From: Acarospora socialis
Lineage: Eukaryota > Ascomycota > Lecanoromycetes > Acarosporales > Acarosporaceae
Length of the DNA: 64,000 nt
NCBI GenBank assembly: GCA_025617375.2
Contig: JAMYGW020000013.1
Coordinates: 248,001 to 312,000 of the forward strand
Direction of reading: 5' to 3'
Of this stretch, positions 35,772 to 47,079 are shown piece by piece. Every line of letters starts with the position of its first letter. The first letter of the stretch is position 1. The notes beneath the pieces are model-generated. The model ran no database searches, was not told where the DNA came from, and was given only the letters and a program-made list of their open reading frames with translations. The position numbers and the translations under genes are program-made.

Positions 35772-37691
35772 CTCTATGTGCTTAGGGCAGTGGTTCGAAC
35801 GAACCGCTGAGCCATGGCTCTAAACAGCACGCATCGGTTGGAGTAGCGGCAGAGCGACTTTTGAGCTTTTGCTACTTCAAAACACACACGCCCTGGGGAT
35901 TGTAAGCAGCCTTATGGGCTTAAGGCTCTGCAAAGGGTCGGCCGTCGTCTCGATTGAGCTCGCAAAAGAGTAGCCGGCGTATTTAAGGATTTGAATCCTG
36001 CAGTATCGATCTTCCCAAGCACTTCCAATCTCGAGACGATAGACAGATCAATTAGGATGCCATACTTGACGGGGCCAAGGTAGGGATGGATATGGCAATG
36101 ACAGCTCCAGACTTTCCGTTTACCTCCATGTAATATCGTTTCCAATATTCCGGGATCGCAAGATTTTCGGAGCGCCTGCGCTTATCGATAAGTTCTACCC
36201 GTCCCTCTTGCGACCGCGGAAGTGGCACACTGGTGGCTGGCAAAAGAGCGATCGACAACTTTGTGCGCGCAGGGTCGAAATGTCTGTTTTTGGTTGACGG
36301 GGAAGTTCAAAGGGGCAATCGCTCTAAGAGTTAGTTTATCTGGCAGGGCGAGGGAGGAACACCAGTGGTACAAACACAACTCTTACACTGTTACCTGACG
36401 TGGATGGGTTGACAAGCTGCTTTCTTGCGATCGCATTAATAATATTTGCATGATCTGCTCAACTCTCCGCTGTTGGTCCGCGTTGTTTAAGGCGGGCAGG
36501 CTAAGGATAGAGTGAGATTTAGCGCTTGCACTACTGGACAATATCGGTTACTTCACGCTTCTGTGGGCGCCAAATCCAAGACGGAGGGACAAGTGAACCC
36601 GGAGCTCGGGCCAGGCTAGTGAATGGTGTCTCGTGGCCCCCTTCAGTCGGAAGACACCTCACATCTTAAAAACATCCTGTTTTTGGCCAATGACAAAACA
36701 GGAAGCCCTAAATATAGTCCCGTCACCGCACATATCACAAGGCGCTGCACGCACAGTACCGGCATATGGCAGCAAGTCCATGGTGGCGCTGTCAATTACA
36801 ACTCCCATTGAATTTGCCGTCCTTTACTTCGGCTTCACAGCAGAGTACGACTGTCATGCACTCGGGGCTGCACACCATACAAATGCGCTGAGATTTCATT
36901 CAGAACAAATGTTATCCTCATAGGATCGAGTAAACACACACTACTCTCTCGGACACAGCCTCCGGGGCTACCAGAAGCACGTTGGATGTGAGTCTGCCTG
37001 ACTTGTTGGAGTTAGCTGATACGAACCTCCTTTTTCTTTGCTTTTATGATTGCAGCAGGAAAGTTATCTCCATTTCAGTGCTGTAAAAGAGAGGACTTTG
37101 ATGCCTTCAAGCAAGTCGAACTTTCGCAGCATGTGAAAGTATAGGAGTTCTGTGCAGGCTGTCCTTCAGATTTCTACCACAAGCACCTTAGTTAGCCGAC
37201 GCCACATGACCATCAACTTGTAACCATTACCTACGGAGTACTTTGAAGACAAATCCTCATGCCCAGATTGAAGAAATCACGATGCCAAAGAAAATCACAC
37301 GAAGAGCGGTTCCTCGATCAAAATCAAATACAAATTGGCACTGACGAGCTGCGGAGGTCGCGGTCATCTAAACCCCCCCCTACTCGCTGATCTTTATATC
37401 GAGCACGAATTAAACCCTTAGTCTTCTGTGGCATTGGCAAATTTTTCCCTGACGTCCGTGAAGCGAAGTGACTGGAAAATATGGTAGTGAGTACTCGATC
37501 AATGGCCGATACAATTCGTTCAAAATGCAGGTTACCGTAGACCTTTGAAGCGGTTTCCAGTAATGGTATTGTACTGGCAGTGTCCAAACCTATATAGCTA
37601 GTTGTATTCCATATATCCAAATCTATTCCCGGTACCAGTATGAGCGAAAAGAGTAATGGGTTATCGTCAAACAAGGACTATATGACTCTGA
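35772..37691. other. Intergenic region with no clear gene
   Basis: Nearly 2 kb. A reverse-strand frame near 36,052-36,258 (containing LSIALLPATSVPLPRSQEG and PEYWKRYYMEV) looks more protein-like than the rest and may be an exon of an unidentified gene. I could not extend it. A TACGGAGTAC word occurs at ~37,231 and a palindrome GGTTCGAACGAACC at ~35,792. Confidence 0.45.
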
Positions 37692-40298
37692 TCACAATTC
37701 CACCAATCCTCTCCAAACCCTCATGAGCCTTCTCCGGAATACCAAACAAATGAACAACATTCCCATCACCATCAGGATTAGCGTCATGCCCCAGCTATCT
37801 GTCTCAGTCGGTTGATTACTGTACCCGGGCAACCGCGGCTGATATCCGGATTGAAGATCAGGCATTGCTAAGATCCTCACGATCAGTGAAGTCCAACCTG
37901 TAAAGTGCTGAGTTCTCTGGCCTTTGCCCGTTTCCGGGTTATACTGCTCCCATGCAAAGCCTGTCTCACTCCAAGATTTGTAAACGGTGTTTACCAGGTT
38001 TAGCCGAAGCTCCGTGTATATGTTGTGCACTTGTTGCTGACATGGGCCTGGCTGTGGAGCGAGTTCCTGATCCTTCGATGAGCTATGAGATTCTCCCGTC
38101 GAAAGGAGGGGGAATGTGGACGGAGTATACTTACCAATAACCTTTGCATCACCATGTAGTTGATATTGATCCAGACTGGGCTTCTCCAATAATTTTCATC
38201 TGTGCCGTAGTACTTGTCCTTGGGGCTAAGACTACGGAGGCCATAAGGACTCCACAGCTCTTCAGGATCCCGTATCAGATCCAGCACAGCTTTGAGGTGA
38301 GAGTGGTCTGGACCCATAAGACCGACGAGGAAGGGGAACAAGGAAATGTAGCCTTTGTGGCAGACCTTCTCTACCCGGTTTCCACCTACTATGGTTGTAT
38401 CGCAATACGTTTGATCGAGCTCAGACCAGTGGATTTCATCAATACTTCGAATAACATGGGACTCATGCTTTGAGAACATTTCCTGGTCTTCATTCTCGCC
38501 AAGAAAAGCTGAGACCTTCCCCAAGGCCACAGCCATGGAGCCAACCCAGCAGAGAGCATCCACATGCAGTTCCTCTGGATGTGGTGGCTGCGCACGAGGG
38601 TAATCATCAAGGCCACTGGTAAGGATATGTTGTGGTGTGCGACCTCGCCATCGATATCCTTGATTGACGTCAGAACCGGGAAGTTGATAATTCGTCAAAT
38701 TGCCAGCCTGTGTTCGACAAAACCATTCATAATGTTTCTTCATTTTGGTATAGATAGCCTTCAAAAAGGCTTTTGCTGCCTCAGGGTCACTCAGATACCG
38801 ACTTGGAGCTCCTGAGAAGGGTAATTCCCCACTGAGTCTTGCGACAAACGCCTGGACAATCAAGAACAAAGTTGGTGGATTCGCGTAGTGCTGGTATTGT
38901 GTCTGGAACTCCGATGGAACCTTGCTTCTCGCCTCAGCGCCAAGAATCTGTTCCCTGGCAATCCAGCCCTTCTCGTCAATCAGGTCGAACCAACTTGACA
39001 AAATTTCTAGAGCGAGGTCCACGTCCCAGTCCAGGATAACTTGGAGGTGGAAGCCTTCGTCCCAGAGGAAGCCTCGAGGGAAGAATGGCCTGGAGGGTAC
39101 TGCGCTGAAAAGCTGGTAAGGGCCCTGTTCTTTAACAACAGCACGCGATCGTGCCGAAGAGGCTCCATCCCAGAAGTTCTGGGCAGTCTCGGCGTTTTCC
39201 GGCGCAGAAGAAACGTCGACTCTGCTTGTTCCGTAGAAGTATCCAATTCCTCCCATAAGGTTGGAAAGAAGAGACTGGGAGAATCTGATATGCTGCTTGT
39301 CTTGGAATGGCGCTTGGGGTGAGTAAACTGACTGGAAACGCTTACTGAACGTGGACAACGCATCCTGAATTCCTTCCGTCAAAGAGCTGGATGTCATGGC
39401 TTCGGATATTGAATCTGAGGAGAATAGAACGTCAAATTCGAAACCTCCCTGGAAGCTTTTCTGCACAAAATGAAGGTTTCCTTCCCCAGGATTATCAGCA
39501 ACCATTTCTTCGTGAGAATCACTGCTCCTGAGTTGGTCAATGAATATCGACTTTGCCTGCCAGATAGTGTCTGTGGGAACTGTCAAACTCTTGACAGACG
39601 TCCTTTGAAGAGATTCGCTGTCAGCTCGATGGTCTGGGATCTGGACCTTGAAGTTGGGCAAGCCGACCATCGTGCCGTCGCAAACTACATCACTGTTGAA
39701 AAAGTCGATATTGTGCCCTTCTGCACATTCTATCCTTGAATTTGAATCCTCGCTGCCAAGGTAGAATATCACAGTGGTCTTCTGGTCGTAACGTGCATCC
39801 ACCCTTGGACTACCTTTGATTCTCAGGCCCCATTTCCCACCACCTTCCTGATCGGAGACCTTGGCAAAGCGGATAATCAAGTCCAGTTTGTTTCTCGTAT
39901 CATTGACGGTTTGCATGCCTCCTTTCCGGACATCGTAGGTCGTCCAACCATAGCCTGCCATGCCGTCATCTTGCTCGCATGTGTGTCGGAGATCTTGAGG
40001 TTTGGTCAATATCAGTTGATAGGACAGTGCAATTAGAGTCTTCTTGTTGCGTACTGGTTGAGATATCTGAACGCTCCTCGGCAATGGACCACATCAATCC
40101 CATAAGCAATGAATTTGGTATTCGCGGCCGTATACCAAGGTATAGGTTGGGCCGATATGGCCCCCACAATAATGATGCATTGCTCAAAGTCGACAGTCCT
40201 TCAGATACTGCTGGGAATGCTTCGTTCAGGGCACCGATCATGAGTAGAATGAGTAGCAACATGGCACGTATCCAAGTCAACCATTGCCAGAGGCGCAA
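37692..40298 (-). CDS. CWH41: Mannosyl-oligosaccharide glucosidase (glucosidase I, GH63)
   Basis: Three exons, 40298-40055, 39993-38135 and 38072-37692, with introns of 61 and 62 nt; about 827 residues, close to yeast Cwh41. It removes the outermost glucose from N-glycan precursors in the ER. A hydrophobic N-terminus (WIRAMLLLILLMIGALNEAF) acts as signal or anchor. SLLWGPYRPNLYLGIRPRIP begins the GH63 N-domain; the splice joins SDIST to NLRHTCEQDDGMAGYGW. The catalytic domain contains FFPRGFLWDEGFHLQVILDWD (acidic catalytic region), YQHYANPPTLFLIV, LHVDALCWVGSMAVALGK and YYGTDENYWRSPVWININY. The final exon has FAWEQYNPETGKGQRTQHFTGWTSL. It then ends in an extra hydrophobic helix (GMTLILMVMGMLFICLVF) plus basic residues, which is not usual for this type II enzyme. 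The exact second-intron acceptor could alternatively lie at 38025. Confidence 0.96.
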
Positions 40299-40833
40299 GA
40301 GACAGCAGCTACATGTAGCTTCATTCCACTGTCCGCTTTACGCACTGCATTGTGGTGATCTCGAGCAATATGTAAAGCTTCATCGCGACTGTGTACAGAT
40401 AATCACGTGATCCTTGGGCTACCGCCTGCAGCTCCAGCACTTGCCGCAGCTTAGTGCTCGTGTTCTTCAAATCAGCGCGGTAGATCACTCGTGGCTCCGC
40501 TTCCAGCTTTCGTGGCATTCTATGTAAAATTAATGGGTAAAAGACTAAGTTGGTCCATGCGACTGCATAAAAGACTTCGCTGGTCGACGCCACGAATAAA
40601 AGACTCGGATAGTCATTTCTCCGATGACTTCCAAAGGTTCGCTGCCACTTAACCACCAAAACACCTCGCTGTCGCCCACATTCAGATACTATTTATTGTG
40701 ACATTTACACCTCATTGTTGCGCATCAACTAAAGCTGAAATAGTAATACTTTTGTTGAAGTAGATGACTCAGATCATGCTTACTAAGCAAGCATTTTTGA
40801 AAGCATAAAGACTACACATTTGTGATTAGATTT
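40299..40833. other. Border between gene-rich and AT-rich compartments
   Basis: Base composition shifts sharply at about 40,680-40,740; the last CpG before the transposon block that I saw is at 40,721. The stretch 40,541-40,640 holds a degenerate tandem repeat. No gene is supported; the glucosidase promoter presumably lies at its left end. Confidence 0.7.
40541..40640 (+). repeat. Degenerate ~29-bp tandem repeat, homologous to 47,340-47,420 inverted
   Basis: Three units each begin TAAAAGACT and continue with a TGGTC/TAGTC core. A 62-bp part (40,551-40,612) is homologous, in reverse orientation, to 47,354-47,415 inside the AT-rich block. The two differ only by C/T and G/A changes. This copy keeps its CpG sites and serves as a near-unmutated reference. 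Confidence 0.8.
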
Positions 40834-41007
40834 TGTTGAAATTAGAAGGCTCTTTAGGAGTTCAACCCTATCTGGCCTAGTGTCAGAATCTTCTGTATCA
40901 TGTGATACACTTAGTCATCACACACAAAAGTTATTCTTTGTGTATTCTAGTCTTCTAGATAATTAAGACACCTAATATCAAGCAATAAAAACATTTCAAT
41001 TTCAACA
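40834..41007 (+). repeat. Copia 5' LTR
   Basis: 174 bp, starts TGTTGAAATTAG and ends CAATTTCAACA, so the ends are TG...CA inverted. It matches 47080-47253 and 47424-47599 along its whole length, differing mainly by C/T and G/A changes. Confidence 0.93.
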
Positions 41008-41009
41008 GA

Positions 41010-41019
41010 TTATGAGCTC
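41010..41019 (+). other. Probable Copia primer-binding site
   Basis: TTATGAGCTC starts 2 bp inside the 5' LTR. It is complementary, with one C-to-T change, to the anticodon-loop region of initiator tRNA-Met (tRNA sequence recalled from memory). This fits half-tRNA priming as known for Drosophila copia and yeast Ty5. Confidence 0.5.
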
Positions 41020-41249
41020 AACTTTCTGTCTTATCTAGAATGTTTTCTTGTCTTCAATTGATCTTGCTGTCATCATTTCAACAGCATCTTTTCTCATTTT
41101 GATAATCTATCTGAGTGCTTTCTCAAACAATTCTTTTGTCACTTCAATATTCTCAAATGACATTCTTCTTTTTCATCTTTTTCAATAGTCTATGCATTTT
41201 GATGTTCATTTTGCAGAAACAATTCACATAATTATGACTTCTTTGAATG

Positions 41250-42258
41250 ACACTTTCAACTTCTCTTGTCTTGCTGACACTGATAACTATGTCTCATGAA
41301 CTATTAACATTAAGTTTGTTCTTATGAACAAGAATCTATGAGCTGTTATTTTCAATACTTTCTCTGAATTCATTGTCACATCTAAAGCAGTCAACAATCA
41401 GAACTCAAAGTTCTCACTGAAATACATTATCTGAAGTAGAAAAAACAACAGAACATGTGTTACTATAGTTTTTTCTTGTTAAAACAGTTCTAAAAACTTT
41501 ATTCAAGATCTATCTGTTCATCAGATGTGATTAAAACTGAAGAAGTTGTATGAGATTTAAGAATTTAATGTCAGATATTTCACATTCACTATGCTTCTTG
41601 ATCATCATTACAACACTTTTAAGTTCATTAAAAACTATGTTGATCAGCTTAAGACTTTATCACAACATTTAAAAGAGATAAATTTTATCTTTTCAAACTG
41701 AATTATACTTACAATTCTTCTTAACAATCTGAGATCTACTTTCAATGTCTTTGTTATGACTAAATATCAATTTATTTGAGTCATTATTTCTATCTTTGAT
41801 GCTCTCACTGTCAAACTCATTGATGAGACTAAAATGAAAAATAATAAGATCTCAGTGATCATGATCTTTTGAGACAAAAATTTGAACTTAATTTCTAAAT
41901 CAAACTTCAAATTAATGTTGTCACTTCTTTGCACTCACTGCAAGAAGACTGATCATAAGAAACATAACTGTTTTCTTAAATATTTTCATAAGAAGAAGAA
42001 ATTTGATATAATTAAGTTTGTTAAGCAAAAGAGCAAGAACAAAGACAAAGTGATTAAGTTATTCACTTCATTCAAGTTTAGTGATAACAATATCACAACT
42101 CTTAACTTTATAACTTATGTCAATGAACTTCATTCTGATACTCATATCATTAAGTTTTATTTCAAAGTTCATGTTTCTGAGTTTCATTTTGAAGTTCATA
42201 ATGTTGTTGAGCTTTATTTTCATGCTTATGTCATTGAATCTCATATCATAAACATATG
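41250..42258 (+). pseudogene. Copia gag remnant with CCHC zinc knuckle
   Basis: The frame, read through stops, gives a Copia-type gag: MNKNLWAVIFNTFSEF with TGA at the conserved Trp. Then from 41,882 there is an intact 125-codon stretch whose LCTHCKKTDHKKHNC (Cys at 41,930 to Cys at 41,971) is a textbook C-x2-C-x4-H-x4-C nucleic-acid-binding knuckle. Stop codons upstream make it non-functional. Confidence 0.85.
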
Positions 42259-42479
42259 AGCTGTCAACACTGCAATCTTTGATCACTTATGCTCAACATA
42301 TGAGTTTTTCATCATCTATGAATCTTTGATAGATTTCTTTTTACAGTTAATGAAGTGACTAAGATCATAGAAAAAAATTAAGTTTCTTTATGTTTAGTCT
42401 GTTCTGATGAAGATATATAAGAGATTATTCTTAATAACATTATACACTCTCTTATCATCTTTGCAAATCTCATTTTCAG

Positions 42480-43200
42480 TATTTGTATGTGAATTGAAGA
42501 CATTATGTTCAACATAAAGAATTGCATTTTACATTATAATGACAAAATCATTGAATATGCATCTGAAGTTGATGACTTATTTTGATTACAACTTAATGAT
42601 ACACTTCAATCTCATGTCTTTGTGACTAATAAAAAGTTCAAGATATCTTTTAAAACATGACATTGTTGACTAAATCACTTAAATCATGTCAATATCAAGT
42701 AACTGATCAAGATTGTTGATGATATTGATCTTAAGAATCTTTCTAAATGTCAAGATATCTGTAAATTATGCATTAAGATCAGACAGATGCATTGTTTTTA
42801 CAATGTTTTTATTGAGTGAATAACTCAATCACTAAATCTTGTTTATTCAGACATTGTTGAATCTATTACACTCATTACTTATAATGATTCAAAATGATTT
42901 GTTATCTTCATTAATAATTTTATCAGATTCATCTGAATGTTTCTCATGAAGTTTAAGATCAAAACAGTTAAGCATATCAAGAATTTTGTCACTTTAATGA
43001 AGACAGATTGTTCTAACTATTCTTTAAAATATCTTTGCATTGATTTTAAGTGTAAATATCTTGTTCTGAAGAACTGATTCATCATTAATGAAATTACATG
43101 AAAATCTACTATGTCTTACTCATCTGAAGAAAACAGCATTTCTGAATGACTGAATTGCACTATTTGTGAGTTCATTAAAGCTATGCTCAAAGACTTTAAT
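42480..43200 (+). pseudogene. Copia GAG-pre-integrase and integrase remnant
   Basis: At ~42,650 the expected H-R-R-L-G-H motif reads H-Cys-stop-L-N-H, explained by CGT to TGT, CGA to TGA and GGT to AAT. The integrase zinc region (CQDICKLCIKIRQ) and the first catalytic Asp block (LVYSDIVESIT) follow. Many TGA and some TAA stops interrupt the frame. Confidence 0.75.
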
Positions 43201-43850
43201 CTGAAGTTTTATTTCTGATTAAAAGTTATTTGAATTGCTATTTATTTAAAGAATTGATCTTTTACTTGTACACTCAATACAATACTCTATGAAGCATGAA
43301 CAGACAATGTTTCTGATCTCTCAAGTCTTTGTGTTTTTGATATTACTGCTTGAACACATATTTCTAAGAAATGATGTCAGCAAGAAGTCAAATTTGATGA
43401 TCACAGTCTCAAATGTCACTATTTAGACATAAATAATAACTCTATTTATCATGTTTGAAACTCAGAATCAGAATATATTCTTATTACTCATAATTGTTTT
43501 GTGAAAGAAGATATTAATGTCTATGAAAACATAATTAACATAGAGATCTACAGCAAGAAAAAGACATTTAATACTGTTAATCTTTCTTTTAATTTCTTAT
43601 TTTCATTCACATCTTTGTCATCACAATCTTCTTTCTTTTCAGAAGAAGTTTTCAGATCAGTTACATCATTATTGTGATTTTTGCTTTTACAGTGTTTTCA
43701 AGATCTTTGAGACATCAATTCAAACAATTCTTGTTTATTGAACACATCTTAATTTAGTATGTTCAGCATAGAAAATCAAGACTTAACACTGTCTATTTGA
43801 TATTTTATTATTGCTCAGTTATCTTTTTCATCAATACTGTTTAATATTAT

Positions 43851-44817
43851 TTATTTATTTATTTATTCTTCATACATCACATGCAACTATAGTAGTTATG
43901 ACAACTTAGTAGAACATTTGTTGAATATGCAGATTTATTCTGACAATTCATATGTATAATATATGAATTACAGATTTATTCTGATAATTCTAATTGCTTA
44001 TTGATCACTTCTGAACAGTCAATCTGATTGTGGGTCTCAGTGATCAGTAGTTAAGGAAATTTGAGATTTGATGTCTAAATAATAGATAAATAATTGTGTA
44101 TATAGTGTCTTTTATAGACAACTAAGATCTGTAGAATTTTTCATCACTTGTTTTTCTTATACAACTGAATGACTTGGTGGTTGATTTGGTGAGTGGTGTG
44201 GGATTTGAACTCACAATCTTTGAAATTAAGCAATATACTAGTGGGGTCACTACTTCTCTAGTTTTTCACTTAATTTCTTAGATCACTCAAGCAGTATACA
44301 TTCACTATAGGGTGGTTGTGTGATATAGTGGACAGTTTACCACGCTGGTAGCCTTTTTAATTTAAGTGAAAATTCATGAAAGTAGTGATTCCAATTGAAT
44401 TTCTCACTTAAATTATAAGATTGTGGGTTCAAATCCCACACCTCCCACATACATTATTCACTGAGCTGTTCAGTTGTATAAGAAAAACAAGTGGTGAAAA
44501 TTCTACAGATCTTAGTTGTCTATAGAAGACACTATACACACAATCATTTATCTATTATTTAGACATCAAACTTCAAATTTTCTTAACTATTGGTTGCTGA
44601 GACCCACAATCAGGTTGACTGCTCAGAAGTGATCAATAAGTAATCAGAATTATTAGAATAAATCTGTAATTCATATATTATACTTATGAATTGTCAGAAT
44701 AAATCTGCATATTCAACAAATGCTTTATCACAAGTCATCATAGTGCATGTTTGCTGATATAGACTATAAAAGGAAGAATAAATAAATAAATACATTCACT
44801 ATACTGCTTGACCATTC
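43851..44817 (-). mobile_element. SINE copy D, interrupted by SINE copy A
   Basis: Reverse-oriented SINE. Its TTTATTTATT tail complement lies at 43,851, and its tRNA-like head runs to 44,309 and resumes at 44,804-44,817 after a nested forward SINE. Flanks carry a perfect 14-bp duplication CTGTTTAATATTAT (43837-43850 and 44818-44831). It belongs to the same subfamily as copy C, with CTAG-ended hairpin arms. Confidence 0.88.
44310..44789 (+). mobile_element. SINE copy A, nested in copy D
   Basis: About 480 bp. It begins exactly at GGGTGGT (44310-44316), which pairs with ACCTCCC (44440-44446) as a 7-bp tRNA acceptor stem with one mismatch. The T-arm is a perfect GTGGG-TTCAAAT-CCCAC (44423-44439) with a Pol III B box. 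The element ends in AATAAATAAATAAA. A 14-bp duplication ATACATTCACTATA (44296-44309 and 44790-44803) marks its insertion into copy D. A ~19-bp hairpin sits between the A-box region and the T-arm. Confidence 0.92.
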
Positions 44818-44929
44818 CTGTTTAATATTATGATTGATTATTCTTTTCTTCATTTTGAATTCTCATCTTTGTTATCTTCATCTCAGAATTCTCAACTTTC
44901 TGACTTCTTTGATGACTCTGATGCACACT

Positions 44930-46520
44930 TTTTGTATGTATATATTGCAATCTCTTTGAGCAATATCATCAAATCTTCTATCTATAAACAAGTCATTGAG
45001 TTATCACTATACAAGAAGTGAAAGCAAGTGATGAAGAACAAAATACATTCTTTAAAGAAAAACAACATATAAAAAATGATCTCTGTGTCATCAGATCAGC
45101 ATGTTCTTCAAGAATATTGAGTGTATAAGATTAAGCATGATGCACATGATCAAGTTAGTTGTTATAAGACTCACTGAGTAGTCAAGAGCTACAAACAACA
45201 ATTCAGCATTGACTATGATCAAATCTTTGCATTTGTTGTTAAGTCACAAATCTACAAAGCTTTTTTCATCTTAATCACTCATTTTGATCTAGAGACTGAG
45301 TAAATAAATATGACAATCACATTTCTTTATAATTCTATCAATCAGATTATCTATATAAAGCTTTTTTATGAATATGAACTTTCTGACATAATTGTCTTAC
45401 TTAATAAGATTTTATATGATTTAAAGCAGACATCTTGTCTTTGATATAAGACTCTACACAATCATCTTATCTCTTTTAATTTTCATCATCTTAATTCTGA
45501 TCATAGTGTCTTCTTTTAAATCAATGACAGTGTTATCATCACTGTCTACATTGACAATCTTTTTCTTATAGAAGAGAATAAATCAGTTATTCAAGACATC
45601 AAAGTACATCTTATTAACATTTTCAAGATGTCAGATCTCAGTTCTGTGTTCTATTATTTAAGTATGAAGATTGAGCACAATCATTTTGAATACACTATTT
45701 ATCTTATTCAGACAGTCTACATTAATAAGATTCTTAAGACATTTCAACAGTTGCAGACAGTTTCTGTCAACATATTTATGAATTTTAGTGCAGTACTCAT
45801 GAAGAAGTTCATCACTCAGACTGACATCATCACTATTTAATGCTATCAAAAGACAGTAAAATCACTAATATACATCATGTTACAGATGTATTCTGACATC
45901 ATCTTCATCATCTTTATCATCAGTCAGTTTGATCAGAATCTGAATGTCTCACATTATAATACTGTCAAGTAAGTCTTCAAATATCTCACTGACACTATAA
46001 ACTTGAGTGTCATCTATAGCATCACTGATGCAGATCTCATTGACTACATCAATACTGATTAAAACAGATGTTGCAATACTCAGAAGTTCACTGACACTTA
46101 TTTTTTTTTTCTCTTCAAAAATTCTATTAATTGATGTTCTAAATGTCAACAAATTGTTGTTTTGTTGTTCACTGAGTTTGAATACATGATTGAAACACAA
46201 GCAACAAAGAAAGTCATATAACTTCATCATTTTCTTACAGAAATTGACTTTCTTGATAACAATGATTTTATTGTTATTTGTGCTGACAATTGTGATGTTA
46301 TAAATCTAGCTTGAAACTCTGAGTTTCACATTCACATTAAGCACATCAATATTCAGTATCACTTTATTCATGAAACTGTCAATTGCAATCTCATCAATCT
46401 TGAGTTTGTTTCTACATCTGAACAAACAGTTAACAGACTCATTAAGTCTTTATTTATTATCAAGTTTTGTTGCTTTTTTAGTCAGCTAGATCTTCTAGCT
46501 GCAATGACTTTATAAATCAA
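44930..46520 (+). pseudogene. Copia reverse transcriptase and RNase H remnant
   Basis: Reading through stops gives the Copia RT order: EYWVYKIKHD, SIDYDQIFAFVVK (family: GIDYDETFAPVVK), KILYDLKQTSCLWY (LYGLKQ) and VYIDNLFLIEE, the catalytic Y-x-D-D at ~45,544 with its second Asp changed to Asn. VSVNIFMNFSAVLM and an RNase H part with DADLIDYINTDW follow. Many stops are TGA at expected Trp positions. Confidence 0.88.
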
Positions 46521-47079
46521 ATCAATGAAACATCAATTAGTTGCAATCTGAGTAATTAACTTACTTATTTATGAAGTATGACAGATCATAGTCTACATCA
46601 TAGCAATTAAGTTAACTTCTCAAATTATCAACTAATTTTTTAATCACATATTTAAGTTCTAATCTCATCATCACTTTCTTTGTCAACTAAAACTTATGTC
46701 AACAACATTATATATTGAATTGACAGAACATTCATTAGTGATGATCAGAATAACTGACTTAACAAGTTCATGAAGTATAACAGATTATAGTTTACATCAC
46801 AAGATTGTCAAATCAGTTCTTCTCAATTATTCATTCTTTTTTGTTGCACATTCAAGTTCTGATCTCATCATTGCTTCACTTTTTGTGTTTTTACTATGTC
46901 TTTTTTCTTTTCATCTCATTCTCACTTTCTCATCTCACTGTTGTCTCAATCTTTTTTATGATTTCTTCATCATCTCACTGTCAAATCTATCTCTTAATAA
47001 AATCAGAAAATCTATACTGACTAATGAATAAGTATCTAGATTGTTTAGAATGTCTAGATTGACTAGATTTAAGAAGAAG

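Noticed and set aside
35785-35830. A tRNA-like element around GGTTCGAACGAACC
   Set aside because: The B-box-like word is part of a palindrome; no acceptor stem or A box could be placed.
44296-44831. A palindromic foldback transposon formed by head-to-head SINEs
   Set aside because: The two separate pairs of target duplications show two successive insertions instead of one inverted element.
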